Assembly: GCA_965200235.1 (NCBI GenBank)
Contig: OZ241339.1
Location: 1,612,001 to 1,676,000 of the forward strand
DNA: 64,000 nt
Direction of reading: 5' to 3'
Source: Azotimanducus chitobiosivorans
Lineage (GTDB): Bacteria; Pseudomonadota; Gammaproteobacteria; Pseudomonadales; Azotimanducaceae
Shown here: positions 26,227 through 35,252 of the stretch, piece by piece
Position numbering within the stretch: position 1 is the first letter of the stretch
How the letters are laid out: every line of letters starts with the position of its first letter
The notes under the pieces: generated by a model
Database searches by the model: none
What the model saw: the letters and a program-made list of their open reading frames with translations, nothing else
Told to the model about the DNA's origin: nothing
Program-made: the position numbers and the translations under genes

Positions 26227-27885
26227 ATGTTTGAAATTGGTGCCAGCAAGTGTCCACCCTCAGCGAAGAAGTTGCGCGGCGGCTACTACACCCCTCAGCC
26301 TCTCGCAGATTATTTGTGTGAATGGGCAATTCGCAGACCTGACGACTGCGTGCTCGAGCCAAGCTGTGGTGACGGTAGCTTCATTCGGGCGGCCGCGCCG
26401 CGACTCTCGACAAGCGGGAGTATCACGGCTATCGAACTGGTGGCCGAAGAAATTACGAAAGCTCAGAGATTGCTTGCAGACAAAGACCCAAGCATTGAAT
26501 GGAAATGCGGAAGCTTTTTTGATTTTGCACCGCAACATTTGCAGAACCCAAGCTTGGATGCCGTTGTAGGAAACCCTCCATTCATTAGATTCCAGCACTT
26601 TCAGAAGGACGAACGGGAACGTGCCTTTCAGTTATTGCGACCATTCGGCTACAACCCTAATGGCTTAGCCAACGCTTGGAGTGCATTCGTCCAGCTTTCC
26701 GCAGAAATGTTGCGAGATGACGGGCGTCTCGCTATGGTAGTCCCGGCTGAATTGCTACAAGTCCAGTACGCCGCTGAATTGAGGAACAGAATCCCGCATC
26801 TGTTCAGGGAAACCTATATCGTCGCATTTGAAGAACTCGTCTTCCCGGAGATTCAACAGGAAATTCTCCTGCTTTTAGCGACAGGCAGGCATAGATACAC
26901 CGAACACGCCGGAAATCTGCATACGCTTCAGGTACGCAATGGGGAGTCACTCATTGCGGCGGGGCCGTTTTCGAACCGCGCCGCAACGCTTCCAACTGCT
27001 CGCACTCACGACCAGATGAAGTGGACCTCCGCATTCCTCCCATCCGAAGAACTTGACGTGCTTGATGATGCCCTATCCTCGGGCAACCTTACGAGGCTCG
27101 GCGATTGGGCAAGCGTCGATGTTGGCATCGTCACTGGACGCAATAGCTTCTTCGTGATCGACGAAGACAACACACTCGAATCTGAAGCCGGTCACCTGAT
27201 GCGAGACATTGTCGGCAGAACATCTGCACTCCGGTCTATTCGATTTACTCAAGATGACCTTACAAATTACCGCAAATCTCATCCATCCAAACTAATTTCG
27301 CTCTCCGGCGTGAATCGGCCGGACTTCCCGCAAAGCTTGGAACAGTACATTCAATCGGGAGAAGCGAATGGAGTACACAGAGGCTACAAGTGCAGCGTCC
27401 GAAATCGCTGGTTTGATGTGCCGTCGGTGTATACGCCTGACGCGTTCATGTATCGCCAGATACATCATGCGCCATTGCTGATCGCGAATCATACTGCGGC
27501 AACCTCGACTGATACCGTTCATCGCGTCCGACTCGCACCCGCTCGAAACATTGAAATCGAGCGCCTGTGTGGATCACTCGTCAATTCGGTTTCCTTTGCG
27601 AGCTCCGAAGTTCTCGGTAGGAGTTATGGCGGAGGCATCCTAGAGCTCGAACCGCGCGAGGCCGAGAAACTGCCAATTCCGTTTTCCGAGAACTACGAAG
27701 TCGATGTGGATTACTTGGACAGGAAGCTTCGCGCAGGTGACCTAGAAGCAGCGCTCGATCACGGAGACGATGTCCTCCTTCGCGAAGGGTGCGGACTGTC
27801 AAAGACCGATATTGGTAGGGCGCGGTCAGCTTGGCAGAGACTGCGAGATCGAAGGCACTCGCGTAAACACAGACAGCGAAGCTAG
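26227..27885 (+). CDS. N6-adenine DNA methyltransferase of a type II R-M system
   Basis: 552 residues. A gamma-class adenine MTase N-terminal half: LRGGYYTPQPLADYLCEWAI, motif I VLEPSCGDGSFI near residue 40, acidic motif II ITAIELV, and motif IV VGNPPFIRF near residue 115. The C-terminal half (from about residue 260) is a target-recognition region with YKCSVRNRWFDVPSVY, as in TaqI/Eco57I-like enzymes. It protects sites from the upstream endonuclease. Convergent with polA. Confidence 0.88.
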   Translation: MFEIGASKCPPSAKKLRGGYYTPQPLADYLCEWAIRRPDDCVLEPSCGDGSFIRAAAPRLSTSGSITAIELVAEEITKAQRLLADKDPSIEWKCGSFFDFAPQHLQNPSLDAVVGNPPFIRFQHFQKDERERAFQLLRPFGYNPNGLANAWSAFVQLSAEMLRDDGRLAMVVPAELLQVQYAAELRNRIPHLFRETYIVAFEELVFPEIQQEILLLLATGRHRYTEHAGNLHTLQVRNGESLIAAGPFSNRAATLPTARTHDQMKWTSAFLPSEELDVLDDALSSGNLTRLGDWASVDVGIVTGRNSFFVIDEDNTLESEAGHLMRDIVGRTSALRSIRFTQDDLTNYRKSHPSKLISLSGVNRPDFPQSLEQYIQSGEANGVHRGYKCSVRNRWFDVPSVYTPDAFMYRQIHHAPLLIANHTAATSTDTVHRVRLAPARNIEIERLCGSLVNSVSFASSEVLGRSYGGGILELEPREAEKLPIPFSENYEVDVDYLDRKLRAGDLEAALDHGDDVLLREGCGLSKTDIGRARSAWQRLRDRRHSRKHRQRS

Positions 27886-27907
27886 GGCGTGTTCACACTA
27901 TGCCCTA
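27883..27907. terminator. Hairpin between convergent methyltransferase and polA
   Basis: TAGGGC and GCCCTA arms (27883-27888 and 27902-27907) with inner GTGT/ACAC and a small bulge; overlaps both stop codons. No clear T-run, so termination is only suggested. Confidence 0.35.
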
Positions 27908-30613
27908 ATGCGCCTCATCCCAATTCGCACCCCTCCCCACGGACACCGGCAAGGGCACAATCAGCGGAACGGCTGACTCCATCCGCTCAGTAACACCCGC
28001 AATCAGGGTATCGGCCTCGCCGTCCCGAACCTCAAAGACAAGTTCGTCATGCACCTGCATGATCATCTTGGCTTCGATCTCGCCTGCATGCAGCCACGCA
28101 TCGATATCGATCATGGCCTTCTTGATGATGTCAGCTGCGCTGCCTTGCATCGGCGCGTTGATGGCGAGCCGTTCGGCGCTGGCTCGATCCTTGGGCCTGC
28201 CCGTCGCAATACCGGGCAGGTATACGCGCCGGCCCATGATGGTCTCAACATAGCCCGCCTCGCGCGCGCGCGCCTTGATCTCGTCCATGAATGCCCTCAC
28301 GCCGCTGTAGCGATTGAAGTAGCGAGTCATATAGCTTTGCGCCTGCGACCGAGGGATGCCGAGGCGCTGCGCAAGGCCAAACGCCCCCATGCCATACATC
28401 AAGCCGAAATTGATCATCTTGGCGATTCGGCGTTCCTCATCGCTGACCGCATCAACGGCCACTTCAAAAACCTCGGACGCGGTCATGGCATGCACATCGC
28501 GTCCTTCATTGAAATACTCGATGAGGTGCTGGTCGTGCGACAGATGCGCCATGATCCGAAGTTCAATCTGCGAATAGTCCGCAGCCACAAGGCAATAGCC
28601 CTCAGGCGCCACAAAGGCTTGACGAATGCGACGCCCCTCAGGCGTGCGAATAGGGATGTTCTGTAAGTTCGGATCAGAGGACGCCAAGCGCCCGGTGCTG
28701 GCAACGCATTGATGATACGACGTGTGCACGCGCCCGGTCTCGGGATTGATCTGCTCGGGCAGGCGGTCCGTGTAGGTCGATTTCAGTTTGGCAAGCGATC
28801 GGTAGTCGAGAATGAGCCTTGGCAGCGCATCCTCGCGCGCGAGCTCTTCAAGCACCGATTCATCGGTTGATGGCAGCTTCGTCTTCGGCGACCTCTTGAC
28901 AACGCGCAGGCCACGACGGTCAAAGAGTATGTGCTGCAACTGCTTCGGTGAGTCAAGATTGAAGGCTTCGCCAGCTTCCTCGTGGATCTGTTCGCGAAGC
29001 TGCTTGATCGCCTCGCCCATCTCGAAGCTATAGTGAGCGAGCGCCTCGCCGTCGATCAAGGCGCCGCTGTGCTCCATGCGCGCAAGCACCGATGCAAGCG
29101 GCAACTCAACGGACTCGTAGAGAGATTGCAATTCCGGCACTTCGGCAAGCTGCGGCGCCAGATGTCGATGCAGCCGCAGCGTAATGTCAGCATCTTCGGC
29201 GGCGTAGTCAGCCGCCGTCTCAAGCTCGACTTCATGAAAGCTGATTTGCTTCTTGCCTCGACCTGCAACATCTTTGAAAGCGGTGGTTGTAGCGCCAAGA
29301 TAGTGCTTGGCCATGTCGGTCATGTTGTGCCGCGTCGCGCTCGAATTGAGCACGAAGGATTCGATCTGCGTATCGCTCACCCGCCCCTTGACCTCGATGC
29401 CAGCCTTGCCGAGCACAAGCGTGTCGTACTTGAAGTGCTGGCCGATCTTGGGTAGCGCATCGTCTTCAATGAGCGGTTTTAATTTCGCCAGCACGGTCTC
29501 GCGCGGCAGCTGTCCCGCGCTCGCCAAGGTCGTGTGGCCAAACGGCACATAGGCCGCATGGCCTGGCTCGCAGGCAAACGAGATGCCGACAAGACGCGCC
29601 TGCATCGGCATGGTGCTCGTAGTCTCAGTGTCGATGGCGAACTCGCCTGCGGATTTCAGCCGCTCGATCCAAGCGTCCAAGTGCGACTCATCGACAATCA
29701 GTTCGTAGTTGACCTCTTGCGGCGCATCCTCCGGCGCCGGCGGCGCCGCGTCAGCTTCTACATCAGGCAGAAGCTTCTCAAGCAGCGTGCGAAACTCCAG
29801 ACGCTGATAAATCTCGCGCAGCTTGTCAACGTCCGGCGGTTTTGAATTGAGATCATCCAAGCCCGTGCCGAGGTCGAGTTGGGTACGAATGGTTGCGAGA
29901 TCCTTTGAAACCGGCAGCATGTCGAGTGATCTTCTTAGGTTTTCACCAATCTTGCCGCCGAATTCTTCGGCATGTTCGATGATGTTCTCGACCGTGCCGT
30001 ACTGCTGCAACCATTTGGCCGCGGTTTTCGGTCCCACCTTCTCGACGCCGGGAATGTTGTCCGAGGTATCGCCGCTTAAGGCCAGGGAATCGATGACCTG
30101 ATGCGGTTCAACGCCAAACTTCTCTCGCACACCCTCGATATCAAAAGTCTTGTCGGACATGGAATCGACCACCGTCACGTGCTCGTTGACAAGCTGCGCC
30201 ATGTCCTTGTCAGACGACGAAATGATCGTCTCCCGCTTGGCGTCGGTCGCCATGCGCGCGAATGTGCCGATCACATCGTCTGCTTCAACGCCTTCCTTAA
30301 TGATGAGCGCAAGCCCCATGGCGCGGATGATCTCGTGAATGGGCGCGATTTGCGCAACGAGTTCGGGGGGCGTGGGTGGACGGTTCGCCTTGTATTCGGG
30401 ATAGATCTCATTGCGAAACGTATCCCCCTTGGGATCGAACACGACGGCGACCGGGCTATCGGGATAGCGCCTCACGAGCTTGTCGATCATCATGATGGTG
30501 CCGCGAATCGCGCCCGTCGGCTCGCCTGCCGCCGTGGTCAAATTCGGCACGGCAAAGAACGCGCGGAAAAGATACGACGATCCGTCAATGAGTAGAATGG
30601 GACCGCTTGGCAT
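27905..30613 (-). CDS. polA: DNA polymerase I
   Basis: 902 residues from ATG 30613 (the frame extends to 30751 across the divergent DUF2782 gene and is rejected there). 5'-3' exonuclease domain: LLIDGSSYLFRAFFAV, GVEADDVIGT, LALSGDTSDNIPGVEKVG. 3'-5' proofreading domain: FAIDTETTST retains the DxE pair. Polymerase domain: DPNLQNIPIRT, VAADYSQIELRIMAHL and VHDELVFEV. All three activities look intact. Repairs gaps and removes Okazaki primers. Confidence 0.98.
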   Translation of the reverse strand: MPSGPILLIDGSSYLFRAFFAVPNLTTAAGEPTGAIRGTIMMIDKLVRRYPDSPVAVVFDPKGDTFRNEIYPEYKANRPPTPPELVAQIAPIHEIIRAMGLALIIKEGVEADDVIGTFARMATDAKRETIISSSDKDMAQLVNEHVTVVDSMSDKTFDIEGVREKFGVEPHQVIDSLALSGDTSDNIPGVEKVGPKTAAKWLQQYGTVENIIEHAEEFGGKIGENLRRSLDMLPVSKDLATIRTQLDLGTGLDDLNSKPPDVDKLREIYQRLEFRTLLEKLLPDVEADAAPPAPEDAPQEVNYELIVDESHLDAWIERLKSAGEFAIDTETTSTMPMQARLVGISFACEPGHAAYVPFGHTTLASAGQLPRETVLAKLKPLIEDDALPKIGQHFKYDTLVLGKAGIEVKGRVSDTQIESFVLNSSATRHNMTDMAKHYLGATTTAFKDVAGRGKKQISFHEVELETAADYAAEDADITLRLHRHLAPQLAEVPELQSLYESVELPLASVLARMEHSGALIDGEALAHYSFEMGEAIKQLREQIHEEAGEAFNLDSPKQLQHILFDRRGLRVVKRSPKTKLPSTDESVLEELAREDALPRLILDYRSLAKLKSTYTDRLPEQINPETGRVHTSYHQCVASTGRLASSDPNLQNIPIRTPEGRRIRQAFVAPEGYCLVAADYSQIELRIMAHLSHDQHLIEYFNEGRDVHAMTASEVFEVAVDAVSDEERRIAKMINFGLMYGMGAFGLAQRLGIPRSQAQSYMTRYFNRYSGVRAFMDEIKARAREAGYVETIMGRRVYLPGIATGRPKDRASAERLAINAPMQGSAADIIKKAMIDIDAWLHAGEIEAKMIMQVHDELVFEVRDGEADTLIAGVTERMESAVPLIVPLPVSVGRGANWDEAH

Positions 30614-30634
30614 TCGAGGTGAAGGTCTCGTCTT

Positions 30635-30958
30635 ATGCGTGGTGTGCCGCTCATCATAAACCTGTCGCGACGCGGCCTGTGGGTGCTCGGCTTGTGCGCG
30701 AGCCTCGCCTTGGCGAACGATCCTGCGCCAGTGCCAGCCGCCGCCGCGCAAGCGATTTCGAGTGCTGATGAAGTCATCATCACCGAAGAAGGCAAACAGA
30801 CGACCTACGAGTACCGGCTCAACGGCGAATTGCGATTGATTCGCGTGGTCCCAGCGGTTGGTCCTGAGTATTACCTATACCCTGAAGATCAAACGCTCGA
30901 GGGCGGCATTGACCAGTCGGACGCGCTGCTGGTGCGTTGGAAGTTGTTGGAGTTTTAG
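30635..30958 (+). CDS. DUF2782 secreted small protein
   Basis: 107 residues with a signal peptide (GLWVLGLCASLALA). The mature part has EVIITEEGKQTTYEYRLNGE and LIRVVPAVGPEYYLYP, the DUF2782 core. Divergent from polA by 21 nt. In Pseudomonas this family lies between polA and thrB; here thrB sits about 8 kb away, showing rearrangement. Function unknown. Confidence 0.82.
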   Translation: MRGVPLIINLSRRGLWVLGLCASLALANDPAPVPAAAAQAISSADEVIITEEGKQTTYEYRLNGELRLIRVVPAVGPEYYLYPEDQTLEGGIDQSDALLVRWKLLEF

Positions 30959-30968
30959 GGAGCCCCGC

Positions 30969-33188
30969 TCACGCCTCGCCAAGCAGCGCCTGTATCGCCA
31001 CGCCATCGTGGGCGCGCTTGATGACGTACTGGCGAATGTCCTCGGACTCATCTTCCGTGATCACGCCATCAAACCCGACCATGCCCTTGACCGCAAACGC
31101 GCCATCCAAGACGATGCTGTCCCAGACCTCATGAATGGCATCGTTGCTGTAGCGAAGGTCTGGCAACACGCCAGATCCCACCGCACCAGCGCCGTGACAA
31201 GCCAAGCAGTGCGCATGAAACAGGACTTTTCCGCGCTCGATTTGCGCGGCGTCCGCCTCTAGGCGCTGCGGCTCTGGAATGTCGATGGTGGCGACGCTTG
31301 GCGCTGGCAACACTTGGCCGCCGCCTAGCTTGTAGGCAAGCATGCGCCCGTGTCGGGCGATCATTCCTGATTGCGGCGGCACGCCTGATGCCAAAGCGAA
31401 CGCACCGCCCCAGCCCGCCATGACTGCGATGTATTGTTCGCCGTCAACCTCGTAGCTCACCGGCGGCGCGATGATGCCGGCATAGGTCTGACTTTCCCAC
31501 AGCTCACGCCCGGTATCTGCCGCAAACGCCGAGATATAGCCATCGGCGCGGCCTTGAAACACCAAGCCTCCCGCCGTTGACAGCAAGCCGCCGTTCCAGG
31601 CACCCGAATGCTGCACTTGCCACACGCGCTTTTGCGCCACCGGGTCCCACGCAAGAAGATGACCTTTGACAAGGCCGAGCGCTTCAAGTTCGCCCGTCAG
31701 AGAGTCAGGCGGCGCCATCAGCGTCTGGTTAATTCCCGTGTTCCAAGTACGGACATCGTATGCGAACTGACCCGGCTGGCCAAACACCATGGGGATGTCA
31801 AGCACAGGCACATACACGAGCCCTGTGTTCGGGTTGAAGGCCATCGGATGCCAGTTGTGGCCGCCGTAGGGCGACGGATACACAAGCTTCGGTTCGTTTG
31901 CATACTGACCATCGGTCTCGACCGGACGCCCAGTCTCAGGGTCCACATGGCTCGCCCAAGTGGTTTGCACGTAGGGTTCGGCGGAGATGAACTCGCCCGT
32001 GCGCCGGTCAATCACATAAAAGAAGCCGTTTTTCGGTGCTTGCACCAGCACCTCGCGCAGCTGCCCATTGATTTCAAGATCAAGCAGCATGATGTGCTGC
32101 GTCGCCGTGTAGTCCCACGTATCGCCGGGTGTCGTCTGGTAGTGCCAGACAAGCGAACCGTTGTCGGGGTTGATCGCGAGGATTGATGACAAATAGAGGT
32201 TATCGCCGCCGCCCGGACTGCGGATATAGCGATTCCACGGCGAACCGTTGCCCGTGCCGATATAGAGGAGGTCGAGTTCCGGGTCATACGCCATTGAGTC
32301 CCAGACCGTGCCGCCGCCGCCGACTTCCCACCATTCGCCGCCGCGCCAGGTGGCAGCTGCTTTTCGCATGGCGGGATTCTCGAAGCCAAGCTCTGGATTG
32401 CCCGGCACTGTGTAGAAGCGCCATGCCTGTTCGCCCGATTCGGCCTGATAGGCCGTGATGTAACCGCGAACCCCATATTCGGCACCACCGTTGCCGATAA
32501 TCACCAAATCCTTGACGACTCGCGGCGCGCCGGTGATGGTGTACGGCCTGTCTTGCGGCGTTGTCTGCACATCCCAAACGACTTCGCCGCTGCCGGCGTC
32601 GAGCGCCACCAAGCGACCGTCAATCGTACCCGCATAGACTCGGCCTTTCCACACCGCGACACCGCGATTGACCACATCGCAGCAGGCGTTTACGCCCCAC
32701 TCGCGCGGCACTTCGGGGTCGTAGCGCCACAGTTCTTCGCCGGTCTTCGCGTCGTAGGCGTACACAAGGCTCCACGAGCCAGTGGCGAACATGACGCCAT
32801 CGACAACGATCGGCGACGCCTCTAGGCCGCGCGTCGTGTCCGTGTCGGCGTACCACGCGAGTTCAAGATCGGCAACGTTTTCAGTGTTGATGTCATCAAG
32901 CGGCGAAAAGCGCTGCTCGCCGTAGGTGCGGCCGTGCGCAAGCCAGTTGCCAGGTTCGCCGTCGGCAGCGATGATGCGAGCGGCATCAAGGCTAGCGGTC
33001 TTGGCGCGAATCTCCTCGCTGCGGTCCATGCCAGCGGATGTTTCGGATGCTGTAGCGGATCCGGCATCCTCGTCTGAGCGCTCCGAATCAGCCGCGCAGC
33101 CAATCAATGCGACAAAGAGAGCAAACGTCCATAAGCCTTTCCACACGTTTCTTTGCAGCATTCGTCTGACCCTGTCCCAACTCGTCAA
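30969..33188 (-). CDS. PQQ-dependent quinohemoprotein (alcohol) dehydrogenase, probable lipoprotein
   Basis: 739 residues. The N-terminus WTFALFVALIGCAADS has a lipobox-like LIGC. An eight-bladed propeller follows with NWLAHGRTYGEQRFSPL, the vicinal Cys pair NACCDVVNRGVAVW, DTWDYTATQH, and YGGHNWHPMAFNPNTG. A C-terminal cytochrome c domain carries CLACHGAG near residue 663. It should oxidise alcohols, or related substrates, in the periplasm with PQQ and pass electrons through its heme. No PQQ synthesis genes are in the window. ATG 33161 is a possible shorter start. Confidence 0.9.
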   Translation of the reverse strand: MTSWDRVRRMLQRNVWKGLWTFALFVALIGCAADSERSDEDAGSATASETSAGMDRSEEIRAKTASLDAARIIAADGEPGNWLAHGRTYGEQRFSPLDDINTENVADLELAWYADTDTTRGLEASPIVVDGVMFATGSWSLVYAYDAKTGEELWRYDPEVPREWGVNACCDVVNRGVAVWKGRVYAGTIDGRLVALDAGSGEVVWDVQTTPQDRPYTITGAPRVVKDLVIIGNGGAEYGVRGYITAYQAESGEQAWRFYTVPGNPELGFENPAMRKAAATWRGGEWWEVGGGGTVWDSMAYDPELDLLYIGTGNGSPWNRYIRSPGGGDNLYLSSILAINPDNGSLVWHYQTTPGDTWDYTATQHIMLLDLEINGQLREVLVQAPKNGFFYVIDRRTGEFISAEPYVQTTWASHVDPETGRPVETDGQYANEPKLVYPSPYGGHNWHPMAFNPNTGLVYVPVLDIPMVFGQPGQFAYDVRTWNTGINQTLMAPPDSLTGELEALGLVKGHLLAWDPVAQKRVWQVQHSGAWNGGLLSTAGGLVFQGRADGYISAFAADTGRELWESQTYAGIIAPPVSYEVDGEQYIAVMAGWGGAFALASGVPPQSGMIARHGRMLAYKLGGGQVLPAPSVATIDIPEPQRLEADAAQIERGKVLFHAHCLACHGAGAVGSGVLPDLRYSNDAIHEVWDSIVLDGAFAVKGMVGFDGVITEDESEDIRQYVIKRAHDGVAIQALLGEA

Positions 33189-33242
33189 TAGGCGGTCAAT
33201 CTTAGCAGTTTGGCGATGTGCGTTTGGCAGAAATCGAGCGGG

Positions 33243-33842
33243 CTATGAATCCCATTTGGTATGTAATTGAAACCCGCACTCAGGAAATTTGCTTTGAAGC
33301 TGTTCGGCGAGCTTCGTCAGCTTGCGGCGCGCAGAGCGACCGTCGGGCAGGTTGATCCCCTGAGTCGAGATTGAACTGAAGAGCAAAAGTTCGAGCGCCA
33401 ACGCCGGGGAGTTGGCGACATCGGCCCAGCCTACTTCTTTTTCGTAGCCGGAAACGCCAACTGAGCCGGTCTTGGTCACGAGGTCGCGAACGCGGCTTTT
33501 GTCAATCGCCAGCACATCACAACCTCCGAAGTGGATAAGACAACCAGTACAATCAATCTTGTCTGCAAGCGTTTCAATCCCTTGTTTCTCGCCATCCGAG
33601 AACTGCACCATCCCCGGCTCGCCGTGCGAGGCGATGTAGAGGATCGAACCCTCACGGCAACGATTCCATTCGCGTTGCAGAAAAAAATCCAACTCCTTCA
33701 CCGTAGCGCAGTCGCGCCTCGCGTATTCCCACTGCCCCATCCCATGAAGTAACTGCAGCACCGGTTCGACCGAAGGCTCGACCTCTCGGTCGCCATAGTC
33801 CCAATGGCCCTCAATGCAGTAGATTCGTTTGCGTAGTTTCAT
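33243..33842 (-). CDS. Caspase-like (clan CD) single-domain protein, unknown role
   Basis: 199 residues. A strand then His73 in ILYIASHGEPG and a strand then Cys108 in CLIHFGGCDVL give the His/Cys dyad arrangement of caspase-like/CHAT peptidases, with VSGYEKEVGWAD after it. There is no signal peptide, membrane helix or extra domain. Composition is AT-rich relative to the PQQ gene beside it. It stands alone on the minus strand. Catalytic activity is inferred; it could be an inactive or differently acting relative. Confidence 0.55.
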   Translation of the reverse strand: MKLRKRIYCIEGHWDYGDREVEPSVEPVLQLLHGMGQWEYARRDCATVKELDFFLQREWNRCREGSILYIASHGEPGMVQFSDGEKQGIETLADKIDCTGCLIHFGGCDVLAIDKSRVRDLVTKTGSVGVSGYEKEVGWADVANSPALALELLLFSSISTQGINLPDGRSARRKLTKLAEQLQSKFPECGFQLHTKWDS

Positions 33843-33902
33843 AGGTCGGCTCCTGCCGTTGTCAAATCAAGTAGCGAACCTGCAAAAGAACGCCGCAGGT
33901 TC

Positions 33903-34037
33903 TCAGGCCTCCATCAGTGATCTACCGACACGTTTCCAGAAGCGCCGAATCGCTTCTTCCACTTCCAAAGCGATGCCTGCTAAGAATTGACGGGCAGTGG
34001 GATGATAGACCAGCAGGTTTGTGTCAAGTGCGAACAC
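33903..34037 (-). pseudogene. Truncated PIN-domain fragment (copy B)
   Basis: From GTG 34037 the frame reads VFALDTNLLVYHPTARQFLA, GIALE, then ends after 44 residues. It shares FALDTNLL, PT, R-FL and GIALE with the fragment at 24809-24905 and lacks the remaining PIN motifs. It starts 14 nt after the stop of the paralogous small gene upstream. Whether a 44-residue product is made is unknown. Confidence 0.5.
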
Positions 34038-34051
34038 TGAGGACGTATGTT

Positions 34052-34345
34052 TCAGCGAGAAAAATCGGTTGGCATTTCCAATTTTGATGTATCGAGATCG
34101 ATCATCTCTTCGCACACTTCGTCGGCATGGGCACAGGGATCGCAGTCTCGATCAAACCAATCAACACCCATCATCAGTGCTTCCGAATAAGGTGATATTT
34201 TCGGACCGATGATTTCACCATCAAGGATTTCATATTTTTCTTCGAGAATGCGTTGACGCTCTCCCTCTGCTTGCGGCAGAAGGCAGCGCCATTCTTGATT
34301 CTCGCGGCTCCGCTTGAGTATCTCTTCCCCGGTGAGATTCGCCAT
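34052..34345 (-). CDS. Small acidic protein of unknown function (copy B of a duplicated module)
   Basis: 97 residues from ATG 34345, preceded by AAAGG. The N-terminal half is basic/helical (EEILKRSRENQEWRCLLP). The C-terminal half carries DGEIIGPKISPY and ALMMGVDWFDRDCD, matching the gene at 24895-25146. Followed by a PIN fragment, as in copy A. Best guess: an antitoxin-like partner of a PIN family; no known family recognised. Confidence 0.55.
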   Translation of the reverse strand: MANLTGEEILKRSRENQEWRCLLPQAEGERQRILEEKYEILDGEIIGPKISPYSEALMMGVDWFDRDCDPCAHADEVCEEMIDLDTSKLEMPTDFSR

Positions 34346-34583
34346 TGAAGTGACCTTTTCGATGACCCGGTGATTGTAGGGCAAGTGCATGCAGCAGTGT
34401 AGACTTGCTGGCTTTCCAAACGCGTCCGTCCGTAGCCGCAGCTATATCGGGCTATATTTGACGAAATCGAGCGTTCAAACGGGTGAGTGGGAACGGATTT
34501 GCAGCCGCAACCTCCTGCCCCGCGGGAAGTTGCGGCTGCACTGTTCACCAAGACGAACAACAGTCGGGAATTTCGGTATCACA

Positions 34584-34589
34584 TATAAT
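34584..34589 (+). promoter_or_regulatory. -10 element suggesting a leaderless toxin mRNA
   Basis: TATAAT eight bases before the ATG at 34597. Transcription would start at or next to the start codon. The hexamer sits within a small dyad GGTAT...ATACC. No good -35 seen. Confidence 0.35.
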
Positions 34590-34596
34590 ACCAATC

Positions 34597-35019
34597 ATGC
34601 AAATTCCACATGTCGTCATTGATACCAACGTGGTGATCTCCGCGATGCGCTCTCGGCTGGGCGCATCGTTTAAGTTGCTGTCTCTCATTGACTCTCAGAA
34701 GTTTGAATTCAGTGTCTCAGTCGCTTTAGTGCTCGAATACGAGAGCGCTCTCATGCGTAGCGTTCCATTCATCCCTAGGGCAGACGTGGAGATCTTGCTC
34801 GACTATATATGTGAGATTGCCAACCATCAGAAGACTTTCTACCTGTGGAGGCCGATATTGCGAGACCCGAACGACGACCTTGTGGTTGAAGTCGCCATTG
34901 CAGGCAACTGCGATACCATCGTGACATTTAATCGAAGAGATTTCGACGGCACCCAACGATTTGGGATTCGGATCATGACCCCAAGAGAGTTTTTAGACCA
35001 AATTGGAGAAATACAATGA
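34597..35019 (+). CDS. PIN-family toxin (COG1569-like)
   Basis: 140 residues. PIN motifs: VVIDTNVVISAMRSRLGASF at the start, LVLEYESAL (acidic residue), RDPNDDLVVEVAIAGNCDTIVTFN (typical DPDD..ve.A......iVT pattern) and DFDGTQRFGIRI. ATG 34597 is chosen because it starts the PIN fold; the frame back to 34483 adds unrelated residues. It overlaps the antitoxin gene by 4 nt, toxin first, as in this PIN subfamily. Complete, unlike the PIN fragments nearby. Confidence 0.85.
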   Translation: MQIPHVVIDTNVVISAMRSRLGASFKLLSLIDSQKFEFSVSVALVLEYESALMRSVPFIPRADVEILLDYICEIANHQKTFYLWRPILRDPNDDLVVEVAIAGNCDTIVTFNRRDFDGTQRFGIRIMTPREFLDQIGEIQ

Positions 35020-35252
35020 GCACACTAAGCTTGCGATTGCCTGACTCGATACACAATCAGATTCGTGTCTTGGCGAAAAAGGAAGGCATCTCAATGAACC
35101 AATTGCTTGCCAGTGCGGCAGCGGAGAAGGTGGCTGCGCTACTGACCGAAGACTATCTCAAAGAGCGGGCGCGGCGAGCGAGCGGTAAGAAATTTCGCTC
35201 CGTACTTGCGCGTGTGCCTCGGTCAGCACCCTTGGCAGAGGATGAGCTTTGA
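35016..35252 (+). CDS. Ribbon-helix-helix antitoxin
   Basis: 78 residues. STLSLRLPDSIHNQIRVLAK followed by EGISMNQLLASAAAEKVAAL is a classic ribbon-helix-helix DNA-binding fold. The basic C-terminal half (RARRASGKKF) should bind the toxin. ATGA overlap with the PIN toxin gene. Confidence 0.82.
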   Translation: MSTLSLRLPDSIHNQIRVLAKKEGISMNQLLASAAAEKVAALLTEDYLKERARRASGKKFRSVLARVPRSAPLAEDEL

